Of a DNA stretch of 64,000 nt, positions 1 to 12,519 are shown one piece after another. Numbering within the stretch: the first letter of the stretch is position 1; every line of letters starts with the position of its first letter. The notes under the pieces were generated by a model. It was not told the origin of the DNA and did no database searches. It saw only the letters and a program-made list of their open reading frames with translations. Both the position numbers and the translations under genes were made by a program. Source of the DNA: Ceratodon purpureus (Eukaryota; Streptophyta; Bryopsida; Pseudoditrichales; Ditrichaceae); NCBI GenBank assembly GCA_014871385.1, contig CM026426.1:15598606-15662605 (forward strand), in the 5' to 3' direction.

Positions 1-470
1 TCGTCGGCAGTAGGATTTAATGTCTTCCTCTGAAATACGATCCTTCGAAGCCATTGTTCGTAAGGTGCAGTGGTTTCGTCGCCCTTTCTTAATTCTTCCC
101 ATTGGCTACATACACAAGCCAAAAATTAATGTGTTAAACGTGAAAAACCGTTTATGTCATTAATTTTTTCATGGGAAATTTAAAAATACACATCATAACG
201 TGTTCAGATATATAGAGAAAGCAACCATATGCATACACATATTTTTAGGACATTTGACATTGACTGTAATTCACATCTCTTACAAGTTTATGACTATAGT
301 AAAAACCTGTTCAGCTTAGCGCAGGTTGAATGAGATATTGTTCCTTTTACAATCTTTTTGGCAAGTTTTCAACTTCCTACACACATCTCTTCGTTTCTCA
401 AGGATGATCTTAACAAATGGTTTGGATCCAGAAATGTGTACGTTTCAAAAACAGAAAACAGTTGGGTCAC
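1..470 (-). other. Region downstream of the TNP2 transposase; possible further exon
   Basis: The preceding exon may end at a GTAAGT donor at 474-469, so the gene could continue here on the minus strand. Positions about 95 to 1 read open on the minus strand as a basic segment containing GRRNHCTLRT and then SEEDIKSYCR, cut by the window edge. No recognisable domain is visible, so a last transposase exon is only an inference. The rest of the stretch is AT-rich without clear features. Confidence 0.25.
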
Positions 471-3400
471 TTACTGAAAATATGGAGCCAGTATGGTGGA
501 ATTCCGTATAACGTAACTGTGAGCTGTTGCACGGTCTTCTTCGTTGAATTTCCATGTCGACGAACCACCTTCTAACACTTCATACGTGTCTTCATCATCG
601 TCCTCTGCATCCCATAGTCTAGTTGACACAGCCTTCACTCCGTGGATATATTCAGTGACGAAACCATTGCTAGCATCCTCTATGTATCCCCTTGCAATCG
701 ATCCTTCGGGTCTAGCCATATTTCTCACGTATTTTTTTAGAGTTTTGTTGTAACGCTCAACCGGGTACATCCACCTGTTAGATATAGGACCGCATAGGTA
801 TAGTTGCTCGACCAAATCTAATGGAAAGTGAGTCATTACGTCAAAGAATGACCGTGGAAACACCATCTCCAACAGACATTCTGTTACAGCGACGTCTTCA
901 CGCAGTGAATCAATATCTACAGGGTCCCAAACCTTGCAGCACAGTCTTCTGAAGACTCGACACAATCGCATGATAGCTAATCGTGGAATTGGTTGCATGA
1001 GCCCCCTCAATGCCAGTGGAAGAAGACCCTGCATAAGAACATGAAAATCGTGCGACTTCAGGGATCCCCATTTTTTTTTTCTAACATTGTCAGGGAGATT
1101 CGCACCTACATACTTCGACGGAGTCTTCAGTTTTTCTAAAGTCGTGCAAAATTGATCGAACTCTGTTGGTGTTAACACATAGGGGGCCGCAGGTTTGAGC
1201 ATTCTCCCCGGCTTTCTTGGATGTGGTTGTAGGAACAAATGGTTTCTCTGGTCAAGTCCCACTCTCTTCAGGTCCCTTCGAACTTGCACTGTGTCTTTGT
1301 CTCCTGATATGGTTGCAAGTATGTTTAAGGCGAGATTTCTCTCACAGTGCATTACATCCAAAGTATTGCGTATTTCCAAATGCTGTTCAGAAGAAAACCA
1401 AAATCAAAATTAGTATTCTGAGCTTAAATGTCCGTGGAGTGATAGTCAAGGACCTAAATTCCTTATATAGATTAATGCTTCCACCTTTGTCAAAATCAAC
1501 TTCGCATTTTTGAATCAATATATATCAACATAACTAATGAACTCACGAGTGACTAGAAATTCATCCAACCAGTACTAAGAAAGTAGAAATGGGGTAAATA
1601 GTTTGTAAACAATTTAAATGAATTGCTCATTAATGTAATGACAACAAGGTCACGATAGAAACGACGCTCCTAAAGCCTGGTATGACTGAAACAAAACTGA
1701 AGGGATAATAAAATTTACAAGAAGTAATATGCCTACCTCCCAATATGGCAGGTCAAACAGTATGCTCCTCCGTTTCATTCCGTGTCGCTTCGACGGGTCG
1801 GGCGGGCTATTTCTTCCTCGATAATTTTGTGCCAACCATTCATTGTACTCGGCTGCCCCTTCTAATTGTTCTTGAGCTGAGACGTGTGTCGGACGTGGTC
1901 GATTTTCTGGTATACCGTCAAAAAATTTAGCCGCTACCTGGGACCTATATGGATGATTCTCTGGTAGCCATCTTCGAGCTCCAGTATATACAAACTTGTT
2001 CAATTCATGTGCCCACGTACCTTGTAATTGTGGCCCGCATGGTGGGCATGCCACTCCTCCTGAATGAGCTGTACCGGCCACCATGCCATATCCAGGCAGG
2101 TCATGTAGCGTCCATAATACCATTGCTCTTAAATTGAATTCCCTGGATTGTGATTCACTGTAGGCATCGTAACAGGGCACACCATCCCATAGTATGAGCA
2201 GCTCATCCACTAACGGCTCGAGGTATACATCAAAATTTTCACCCTTGCAGGCCTCCTTTCCTGGAATGAGAAGCGCCAGGATGATGAAGAATTTTTTGGT
2301 AGTCAGCCACGGGGGTATGTTGTAGTTGAATAGTAATACAGGGGTGGTAGACCAGGTTGATTTATAAAGCTTGAAAGGGCTCATGCCGTCTGCCGAAAGT
2401 GCAAAGGTTACATTCCTAGGATCAGAATGAAATATCGGTTTCTCTGGAAAAACTATAGGGAACCTTTCGGCAGCCAGTTGCCAAGCCCTAGAATCTGCTG
2501 GAAACCTGACTTTCCCGTCAGTGCTTTTGAATTTTGCATGCCATCTCTGTAACTCAGATAAAGAAGGGGATCTGTAAGTTCTCTGTAAATGTGGAATGAC
2601 AGGAAAGTGGCGGAGTACCTTTCTTGGAGACTTCAGTCGCCTCATGTCCCGGTATCTAGGCTCATTACATTTCGGACATCGATCCAATGTGGAGTAATCG
2701 TGAGTCCCGGTCCTATTCCTGCGAAACAATACACATGCATTGACGCAGGCATCAATGTTTATGTATTCTAGGCCCAGTTTTCTGATCAAAGTGGACATTG
2801 CATGCTTCGTCCTAGGCATGGTGTTTTTGGATGGAAGAAAGTATTTCTGGAGCCCTGCCAGAAGGTCCTGTATGAATCTACTAGTAACCCCGTGCACTGA
2901 AAAAAGATTCTTCAAGAAAATCGTTGCGCCAAGTTGAGTTGAGGGGGCTCCTTCGTACAGGTCTTGTATAGCTTCTTCCATTGCTCTAGGATCGAATGCG
3001 TCCTCATCTCCCCTGCCGACTCCTTCGCATTGCACATGACACTGGAACCGACCCTGTTCATTCCTAGGTTGCTGAGCATCCAAATCTCCGGCATCACTAT
3101 CTCCATCTGCGTCTCCCTCATCCAAACCATCAACAAAATTGAAAATATCAACAGCTATCTCCTGCACACGATCCTCGACGTCAACATGCTCGCGCTGAAA
3201 TCTGTTTTCGATCATCGGACGTAGATTCATTCCCTCATCACGCTCAGGATGCATTCGCCTCCTGGAATATGCTGCTTCCCACTCCGCATCGGATGAGTCA
3301 TACTCACCGGGCCCCTTCCACACTCGAAATTGCGGCGAGCGTCGCGACCGCATTAGATGATTTCGCACCTTATACAACTTCAGCAGTCGCATTCCATTGC

Positions 3401-3557
3401 AGTCGGTACATGGACATGGCATGTTCTTCAACCTGTACATGCGATAACGCATACTTTCCCTACGGAACAGACGATCATCTCGACGACGTTGGCGAAGAGG
3501 GTCATCGAGATGTAGTTTAGGGGGATTCATGGACAAAAAATCCTTGATTGGACTCAC
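471..3557 (-). CDS. CACTA (En/Spm) TNP2-type transposase, two visible exons
   Basis: Cut-and-paste transposase of a CACTA DNA transposon, expected to act in the nucleus on the element's ends. Exon 1 (about 3530-1737; ATG at 3530, though the frame is open upstream to 3557) has an N-terminal cysteine motif MPCPCTDC and the Transposase_21 core: LSADGMSPF, FNYNIPPWL, DVYLEPLVDELLILWDGV, FNLRAMVLWT and ACPPCGP. A donor after PYWE (GTAGGC, 1736) and an acceptor (GAACAG, ending 1383) join it in phase to exon 2, which starts HLEIRNTLDVMHCERN, the usual sequence following this position in TNP2 proteins. Exon 2 contains the DUF4218 region (KSHDFHVLMQGLLPLALRG). It ends at a TAA (473-471), but a consensus GTAAGT donor overlaps that stop, so another exon may follow. 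No internal stop or frameshift is seen, so the gene may be intact. The TNPA-like gene starts 0.5 kb away, divergently. Confidence 0.9.
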
Positions 3558-4087
3558 ACCATGTTGTCAAAGTCACGGGTAGCGTAATTCATCACTCCAT
3601 ACACATGAGAACATCTAAAACACACATCATATTCTTTAGGTTGTACACATTAATGTTGTGTACGTCAACAACGGGAAGAGATGGATGTAATTCATACTGT
3701 AGTATAAAGATACAGGCAGTGAAAAGGAGCGTTTCCTACCCTGGGACTTAAGCTGATACGCATAAAACGAAAAAGAAAAAGATATAATGTAAAAGAAAAA
3801 GTTGGTGGAAGGAAAGACGGTACCATCATGGATTCGTTTGCCTGTGGCGGCTGAGGAAACAAATCAAGTCACAGCTTTCAAGGCACAGCGTTCAAGGCGC
3901 AGCCTTCACAAGTGTCACACATAGAAGTCCGTTCTGCAATGATTCACATGTGCTCAGTCTAGGGTTAGCGTTGTTGAAACCATGCTTTGGCGGGGAACAT
4001 GATAACATTGCAAGCAAAGCGATAGTTCTATCTCTCTACACACACATAGTTGGGACTTCGAGGGATCACTCTTATCTGTTTGCAACC
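3558..4087. promoter_or_regulatory. Divergent intergenic region between the two CACTA genes
   Basis: This 0.53 kb stretch separates the starts of the minus-strand TNP2-type gene and the plus-strand TNPA-like gene, so it should hold both promoters or their 5' leaders. I see no canonical TATA box that decides a start. Positions about 3868-3912 contain short near-repeats (cacagctttcaaggcacag, then cagcgttcaaggcgcagcct). Assignment as a promoter region is inference from gene orientation only. Confidence 0.35.
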
Positions 4088-7000
4088 ATGACTTCAACAT
4101 CGACTTCAAGTGACAGTGGGAGAAGCACAGACATGCAGAAAGAAGCGGATGACGAACCATACGAGGAGAACGAGTATGTGCGCGAAAGGAATAGGCGGGT
4201 TGCGGAGCTGCGAGCTCATGTTGCTCCTTTGGAAGACGCGGCCAAAAAACTGTAAGCGCTTGCATTTTCCCTTCCTCGTAGAGGAAACAAGTCGTTGCTC
4301 TTGCCACGTGCCAGACTTTCTAGTGTTTCCCCGGAAATCTCTTCGCGTATGGTATGCAGAATCAGTTCCTTACATTGTTTACTCAGGACATGCGGTCGAC
4401 GTGGACGGCGTTGCTATCTTTGGTTTCCCATGCTGTTTTCTGATGTCTGCACCGTGCTTCTGGGAATAGGAGAGCTGGGTTCCAGCAACCACGACGTCAG
4501 GAGAAGGGAAGGGTGTGCGAGAAAACACCGACTCTGCAAGGAAGTCCTCGTAGAAGTACCCGCTTGAGGAGCACTGGATTATCAAGCGACGTTACAGCTG
4601 CCACCGAACGCCGCAACCTCATGGAAGACGAAGGCGATGAACCTTCTCTAGAGCACCGCAGCGGAAACAAAGAACCAGGTACAGTACTTCGGTCTCTTAC
4701 AATTCCAATCCTATTTTCTATGTCTGCCGCTATGTAGTAAAAGTATCGAAAAATGTCCTTGTATATGATCTGGGTCGACGTTAGTCTAGGGTTTACAGTG
4801 TGGAGATGGTTCTTGACCGTTTTTTTTTTCTTCTAAACTCCATACGGTTCCAATTCTATTAACTAAGATGTGTAGGGCCAGGTAGACATATGGAAGTCTA
4901 TTACATACATCACCGTTTTTATTTGTGTGTACATATCTGTCTCGGTTCTTCTGTTTATTACAGTGTATTCTCCGTTTGTTCACTATTATCTTCCTGTAAA
5001 CTCTCACGGCACCGTCTTGTAAAGTATATTGGACTTGGCAATGCCCGCATTTGACATATCTGGACGACCCATGGTCACTGCATTTTAACAAAAATTTCTT
5101 AGTCTATAGTAACCTATAATTTTCCACACTTAATCCACGCCGACCCGTCAAAGGAAATTATGGTTTTTTTTCTTTTCCTCGTCCAAGGCACCGCTTCTGA
5201 GGAGGAACTTGTGTTAAATTATGTAGTCATTTTGTATTTCGTGCAGAGTGTCAAAGAATGTGTGACCACATCTTGTAGAATATATGATCTGTTTGGATAG
5301 TATGTCTGTAATTCTGTACCACTAGGGTACTCATCTTTGTCGAATTATCAGTGACCAAATTAATTCTAGTGCATTTGTTTAAGTGTAACTTAGTATTACT
5401 TGAATGCGTCATGTCTAATTTAATACTAAAGTGTTAGTCGAAATGTGGAACTCGGATTTTTTTCCCTCCAGTTTATTACTGTTCATTTTCATCTGTTCAA
5501 TTGTTAAGTGCACATAGTCGATAATAAGGACTTCTTCTAGCACAGCGTATTCCATTCTTTTTTTTCTTTTTTTTTTTTTTTTTTTTAACTCCAATTGAGT
5601 AGTGCTGTGTTTTTTTTACTCCAGTTGAGTAGTCTAAACTCCTACAATTGATTTGTCATCACTGCAGGACGCATAGGTGGCCTTCATGGTAACCTTGCGA
5701 AGAAATTGTCCGAGACATCGGAGTTTGGTGGAGGAGAAAATCATGCTGAATCTGACGGTCAACACCGTCTCAAAATACCCAAACAGAGTGTTCCGCCCGA
5801 TGCAAATCTTCACAGAGGGGAGTCGTCGAAGACACCACAGACACCTCAAGAGCAATTTCAGTATGGAATGCCTCCTTCAGCTCAAGGTTGGGGATATAAT
5901 AACAATTGGCATCCTCATCCGAATGGACCGCAACACTGGGGACCTCAGCAACCACAGATGCAGTGGACACCCACAACACCGCAACAACCTCAGTATGGCC
6001 CACAGCCTAATGAGGCGCATCGGTGGATGCCATCTTCAACTGCAGGATATCCGACACAAACGTACGCATACCAACCGAGGGATCCAGGCCATTACGGTGT
6101 CTATGGCGGACCGCCCCCACCTCCATTTCCATCGCCGTGGCAATCTGATATTCGAGCTCAGCAACCGTCCCCGCATGAGTCGATTCGCCCAAACAACAAT
6201 CCGCTACAAGGGGCTGAGGAGAATGCACGGGCACCAGATTTTTCAAGACCAGAATCCGTTGTTAGAGCAGATAGAAGATCATTGAGGAAGAGAACACTAG
6301 CTGCTGCAAAGGAGCGTAAAGAACGAGGACTGAAACCTTATCTGGTGGTTCTGAACGAGGGAGGCGAGGTTGACGGTGCATCTATTGGGAAGACGTTTTG
6401 GGAATCTGCGCTCAGGCAATACATTCCGAAGATCATGGACATTAGTTGTATCAACTACATGAAGCAAGATCCAGATTCAAGCAGGCAACTGAGGATAGCT
6501 TTAGAGGATGAGTTTGAATTTATCGACAATACACTCGACGATGAAGGATATAATAAGTGTGTTGGGAACTGGTTGATCAAGGAGCGCGCACGCTTGAAGG
6601 AGATCTACATGAAAGAGAAGATTGAGAATAAGAAAAGGAAGGAAGAAATAGCATGTCCAACGCACATTGAAAACTGGCAGTGGGAGAATTTAAAGGATTA
6701 TTGGGATAAACCATCCACTGAAGAGAAGGCACAGGACATGCGATACGCCAGGTCGAGGGTGAAGAATGTGAATCGAACTGGACGAAGAGGATACGCTGGA
6801 CAAGCAGCAGATTTGGTGAGTAACTCGTTCTCTATCTGAGTAACCTACATAGCAAAGCAATACATATTGTCCATTACATTTTAATCCATATGAGGTGTGT
6901 AAGAAAGACGGAGTAAAGTCGAATAAAAATATGTAGTTCAATGTATTCAAGTATGTAGCACGTTTATGACAGCCTTAGTTTGATTTCCTTTAATGTTGAT

Positions 7001-9629
7001 AACTCTGATGCAATGGAAGAAACGGAAGAGGGACCACAGCCCGGGCATCTCCGACGTAGCTGAAGAAGTGCTGCATCGGAGTTCGGATAGGGTATTGCAA
7101 TCTTCGGTAAAGGGGTTTCTTCCTTCATTCATTTTTCACTCTGATTTTCAAGTATAAACAATAGAAAACAATTTGGTGTAAGGAAGGTTCAGACATTTTA
7201 CAAGAGAAATTCGTATCTAAATCATCACATTGTCCACACCATACAAGCGGTAGAGCTATATTTTTATGACATTTGAATTGAACCGCTAACTTGGTAGTCA
7301 TTGTAACTAATTCTAGGTAGTATTTATGCACTGATAACAAAACCATAATAATCAGTGACAGTAGATCTGCATTAACAGAATTTCAGTCTTACGTGCGTGA
7401 ACTTCTAACATGTGTACTTGATAAACAAACAGAGTTTGTCGGGGAAATCTTTGTCAAGACTTGCTTCACTGGAGAGATCCAGAAAGGAACAAGAAGATGC
7501 CATGAACTCCATAAACAACAAGCTAACTCAGGCAATCGAAGTGGGATCATCAAATGCCGATGCCACGCGCAGGGTAGAGACTATTATGGTGCAGCTTATG
7601 AAGGGCCTCAACTTACCACTGGAGGGAATATTTGAGAGCCATTCGAGAAGCGTAGAGGTCGACGAAAACGCAGATGCTCTGGAAAGGAATATCAGCGAAC
7701 CAAAGAAAGACAGCTCTTCAAATGCAAACGAAGTAGGAGTGCCAGATGGAGTCGAGGGTGAGGGGCGCGTACATTCAGGTTCTGATCTTCACAATGTCAT
7801 TAAAGAAACTGTTTTGGATAACAATTTGAAACCACGTTGTCATAATGCTTTGGACGACAACACATCCGAGGAGGTACAAGCACCCTCTGCACCAGTTTTA
7901 CAGCGTGAGAGTGTCAAAGTGCGTGGTGGGTCAGACGCAGAAGACATGCGTCGGTCAACGAGAGCTACGTCCCCGGTATCAGTGGCTGCCATCATCAGAC
8001 ACAAGTTAGTAGAGAATACATCAATCAAGACTAGAAGCGGATTCAAGGGGAACAAACGTAATGTGAAGTCAACTCCTACACCGAAAGAATTTGCAGAACC
8101 AAAGAAACAGGGCGGGAGGAAACGGAAGAATGGAGTGGTTGTCTCTACGGATGATGAGAAGGACAATGCCGAGGTGAGTGAAGAGATAATAAACAGAGTG
8201 TCTCCTGACCCAGGTACTCCACAAAAGTCGTCTGTGTTACTTGTGCTGAATATTCAAGGGACGTTATTGGATGTAGCTCCGTTGACTGAGGATTATCAAC
8301 ATAAGAATGCCTATAAACCCTTCCGCACTAGTAATAGGAGTTATGTATTTCGACCAAGTATGGACGAATTCCTCCAGCATTGTTTCTCGCGTTTCACAGT
8401 GGCATTCTGGGGCAGCGATGATGAAGACTACATGAGAGAGGTCTGCGGAATTTTATCCAGACAGTGTTCTCTAAAGGAGCTATGGAAAAGTAATTTCATT
8501 GTAGCTGGCCCAATCGCGGAAGGATGTTGTGCTTCTGATTGTAGTATCAGGAGCAAAGCATTGCAGAGGAAGTTTTTGGTAGAGAACGCAAAAAAAAGCA
8601 ATGGTCATAGTAAGTCCAATACCATCTATATCCTCCCGCACGTACGACATGGCAATATTTCGAAGAACATGTCCAATATTATATGGTCTCCTGCGTTTGA
8701 CGCGAGAAACGTGAAGGACATGACTGAAGATAACGACTACCTAATGACCAAGTTATGGCCCTCTTTGGAGCACATTGCAAACTCGTTTGAGAGGACTGAA
8801 ACGAGTTTGGCAAATTTGGTGGCAATGGTCCAGTCATCATTGCAGGTGTGCAGGGGCAGTGCTAAATGAATCAATTTAATTGTAGTGGTTCTCTAATACT
8901 ATATATTGTGTATATAACATACGTAGTTGACAATATTCTAATTTTATTTCTCTTTTTTCTTATGTCCTGTTACGTCCATATCCAGGAGCGAGAGAAAACT
9001 AATTCGGACTGGGTTGAAGATGTTGGGGTTTTAAAGAAGAGGACAGTGAACACGACCGCGAGTGCAGCCCACTCCAAGAATCAAAAGGTAATTCCTGTAT
9101 TTTAATTCATTTATATGAGACCCCATTTTAACCAGACAGTTACCTCATTGTCTCATGTTGTTGAACTCTCTCACTATTTCCATTATTTCTGCATATATGT
9201 CACGCACATAGGAATGATGTGTCTGAGCTGAAGGAAACTATCGCTTAGTACAATAACCCAATGCTTAGATTTACAATATAACAGATCGTTCCGTTATTGA
9301 GGTTGAATTCGACAATGACTGCAGTTGCATTTGGGAGTGCTTTGTTATTGCAGTTGAAATTAAAGGACAAGGTTTCACTATTGGATCCAAAGGACGCATC
9401 ACACAGAGTTGCGATAGGGGAGGTCAGTGGACTACATGAAAGCGGCGACCTATTCCACCACCAGCCAATCCCGAAAGGATGGCTAAAAGTTAATGTCCTT
9501 GAGGTAATTGATCCGAAATTCCCTCTTATGCGTCCCCACGAACCTGCTGACCAGTATCTGATAGGTGACACCAAAAATGGGCTGACGCTATGGAAGCAAG
9601 TGAGCGTTACAAAATGTCCGAAGAAATGA
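4088..9629 (+). CDS. CACTA TNPA-like protein carrying an internal FCP1/NIF-like domain
   Basis: This is the second gene of the CACTA element, a DNA-binding and accessory transposase of the Ptta/En/Spm class. Inferred exons: 4088-4251, about 4512-4678, 5668-6815, about 7019-7106, about 7432-8845, 8986-9087 and 9354-9629, with GT..AG junctions that keep frame where checked. Exon 3 encodes a Pro/Gln/His-rich stretch and then a Transposase_24-like domain (WENLKDYWDKPSTEEKAQ, RSRVKNVNRTGRRGYAG). Exon 5 opens with a charged coiled-coil stretch (RSRKEQEDAMNSINNKL), continues through a low-complexity linker with a basic KKQGGRKRKN patch, and runs without a break into an FCP1/NIF-like domain. The last exon resembles the C-terminal domain of plant CACTA proteins (VAIGEVSGLHESGDLFHHQP); I believe this is DUF8039. 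No internal stop was found. The NIF domain in this position is unexpected. Confidence 0.72.
8218..8845 (+). other. FCP1/NIF-like pseudo-phosphatase domain, unit 1
   Basis: Domain within exon 5 of the TNPA-like gene. It follows the plant NLI-interacting-factor pattern of the HAD superfamily: LLVLNIQGTLLD where motif I (DxDxT) is expected, FRPSMDEFLQHCFSRFTVAFW for the strand-helix region after it, then WPSLEHIANSF near the end. Both motif I aspartates are replaced (N and Q), and the motif IV acidic pair is missing (YILPHVRHGN). A phosphatase reaction therefore looks impossible, and a binding role would be the only sensible function. The reading frame is continuous with the upstream coiled coil. 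Confidence 0.65.
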
Positions 9630-11339
9630 AACCGTTTTTGGCACCATTTTGCAGCTGTTGGAGAACCATATAGAAGGTAAACCTTCGTCACTGCAATCGC
9701 ACCCTTGTAACTTGCCGTACACCGCAGTTTTATAAGTATAAAGTTGCTTGTATGCCATTTACTTTACAAAGTAGTGTCTATTGCAAACCTGGTCCCTCCT
9801 ATGCAAATCTCTGATGGAGATCAAATGATTTATTTCTGTAGTATCATTCTTTTCGATAAGATAACCGCGAGCATCACTAAATGTACTGACTTAAATCAAT
9901 TGGTTCTGACAGTTCAGAAATTGTTCTAGGCTCCGCACACTGATATAGAAGGTAAGAACAACTGTTCCTAACATTTCTACAACTACAAATGTACACGGAT
10001 GTAGAACGTGATTTTGTAGTTGCTGTTGAGTTTGAATATACATTGGTTTACATGCATGAGTTTTATGGTTTTGAAGGCTTTATTTTCCATACAATGCTAA
10101 ACTTCGACTGCTGTTTAAGCAGTGAATTCACAAATGTGAATGATTAGCCGTTTTCAATAGAAAAACAAATATATCTTATAATATCCAGGTTGATTTTCTG
10201 CGTGTTTGTTTCCATTATTATGTTTATTTTAAATTACTGACCCCATCCTTTCCAGAAGTTGTTTGCCTATCCATTTTATTTTATTTTTTTCCATTTTTTG
10301 TTTCAAATGCCGGGGTATGCAGTAAGATGTAGACTTTATTTATATCCTTTGTATCTACTTCTGTATTTTTATTTTTCAACTCATTACATACAGAATCTAA
10401 TGTAGAGTGTGCGGTTTTCAGTGAAGAACCTGGTCTTTGAGTCGCTGATGCTAATCCCTAATTCACAAAGTATGGCTAGTATATGAGAGCATAAGTGACT
10501 TTCTGCCGATCACAATACTTTTACTGATTGTGTTGCAATGCTTGGCTGCAGAAAGTGGCATTGGAGCACTGAAAAGGTTTATCTACAGTCCAAGATGGAG
10601 AGATTTTGAAGGTGGAAGCGTCGACGATTTTTGTGTAGATTTTGTCCAATGCAGCGACGATAAACTGCACATCAGTGATGTTTAATTTTTTATTTTATTT
10701 TTAAATTTCTTCTACAGCGGAATAGGCAAAGTATCATGTGATTATCAGAACTTGAATGAGGACTCCGGTGAACATTTAAGATGACGAATCTAGATAGAAG
10801 ACAACCATTTTTTCCGGTTTCATTTTATATGTCAGTGAGTCATTTATATGAATGCATTTCTTTCCATACTATTTCTTTTTAATTATGCTTATCTGTTCAA
10901 TTAGTCTTATTCCAACAATTAGTCCTACTTGTCTAAAACGGTTCTCTGATTAAAACCACCCACAGTAATATATCAAAAATTTACAGCTGTGCTGAACCTA
11001 CTCTATTTTACATCCAGAATGTGAAATATCCAATCAAATCTGTCCATCTGTACAGTTGAACTGCAGTTTTCAAACAAATAAAAATATTTGTTGTGCGCCT
11101 TTTTAAATTTAAAAAATTACATCCATTTATATTGATTGATTCGATGGATGACACCTGGACCCACACAGATCGTCGATGAAATTACAAGTGTAAGTCATAG
11201 AGAAGGACCTCAGATGTCGCAGAGAGGAAAATCGAAGCGATCCGGGTCGCACTGTGAAATCTATCCGACTGTAAAATATCGAATCCTATAAAAAGTAGAT
11301 TTTCTAGCCAAATATTTACATTTCGCTTCCGCTCAGTAT
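9630..11339. other. AT-rich interval, one possible short exon
   Basis: No convincing gene lies here. A CTGCAG acceptor-like site at about 10552 precedes an open stretch of about 43 codons (ESGIGALKRFIYSPRW) ending in TAA at 10684, which could be a terminal exon but matches nothing I know. T-rich runs occur at 10265-10300 and 10683-10705. The rest is ordinary AT-rich DNA. Confidence 0.3.
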
Positions 11340-12054
11340 GTGCACCTTCTGTGGATCCGGAGCACAACAAGCATAGTCTTCATGACTCAGTCGACACCAT
11401 GTGGACGTCGCGGATGACTCAGGCCGTTGTGACAGGCATGTCCGATGCGAGTTGCTTTGGACGACAGAGTCGTGAGACTGGAGATTTGACCGAAACGACG
11501 CAATTCTGGCTCGTTTGACTTGTCGTTTGGGACGGCAATTCTAGTAGTGACATGATTTTCTGCTTTGCTTATTCGCCAACGCAGTTGGCGAAGGAATGCT
11601 TTGGGGATTTCTTTGCGGGGAAGAGGCCATTCGACGCAGTGTACCTAGCCAAGGACATTACGGAAACCATCCAGCAATGGAAACGACCTGGTCGACCAAC
11701 GATTAAGCTGGCTGCGCTTCCTACTCTCTTTCAGCAGCACATCAAAGATAACATGGTACTCGTAAATGTCAACGGCGGGGCTCACTTCACCCACCTTGGA
11801 CTTGTAAGTATTTTGTCTACACCCTTCGAATGCTGAAGTCATATTATAAATTTCTCTTTCAGTGACTCGAATGCTTCCACTTTATTTCACACTTGTGCGA
11901 ATAGGCTGTTGTTCTTGAGGCTTATTATGCAGATGTTCTCCATTTATAGTACTCGCGATATATGCATTTGTTCACTCACGTATATAGAATTTAAGTCAAA
12001 GGTCTTTTTCTGTTCTCAGCCTCAGTGTTTCCTGATATGTCATCACGGATGCAA

Positions 12055-12143
12055 GATTTATCGGGGGATCCCTCGATGGACGGTTAACGTCTAGAATGAC
12101 GGTATAGGGGTTCTCAAATCATCGAGGGATCCCCCGATAAATC
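12055..12143. repeat. Perfect 24 bp inverted repeat with GGATCC-centred arms
   Basis: Arms at 12055-12078 and 12120-12143 are exact reverse complements separated by 41 bp. Each arm holds the near-palindrome tcgggggatccctcga. It lies in an intron-like gap between blocks 1 and 2 of the unrecognised gene. Related imperfect copies occur at 14537-14710 and 15654-15730. Confidence 0.85.
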
Positions 12144-12395
12144 ATGCACTTCTGTCCACATTTCCCGACACTTCTGAACCCTTATGCAATGAAAGTGAAC
12201 GTGACATTTGGTTAGAGTGTGCTGTTCGCATTTCATACATGTTCTTATCGCCTGCATGTCTACAGGAAAACGAAGCCATGGTCCTCGAAGTTGTCTTCTC
12301 TGACGATGATAAGGAACACGCTCAGAAGACGTCGAAGCAGATATGGGACATACTTTACAAGGATACGGTTGACCCAGATAAATTGGTAACCAATG

Positions 12396-12519
12396 ATGGT
12401 GGTGATGATGGTGATGATGGTGATGATGGTGATGATGGTGATAATGGTGATGATGGTGATGATGGTGATGATGGTGATGATGGTGATGATGGTGATGATG
12501 GTGATGATGGTGATGATGA
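12396..12519 (+). repeat. 9 bp coding microsatellite (ggtgatgat), about 13 copies
   Basis: The 9 bp unit is nearly perfect, with one gat-to-aat change near 12441. In the plus-strand frame it encodes a run of Gly-Asp-Asp triplets inside a longer acidic tail. The repeat opens long frames on the other strand too; those are artefacts. Length variation between individuals is expected. Confidence 0.9.
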
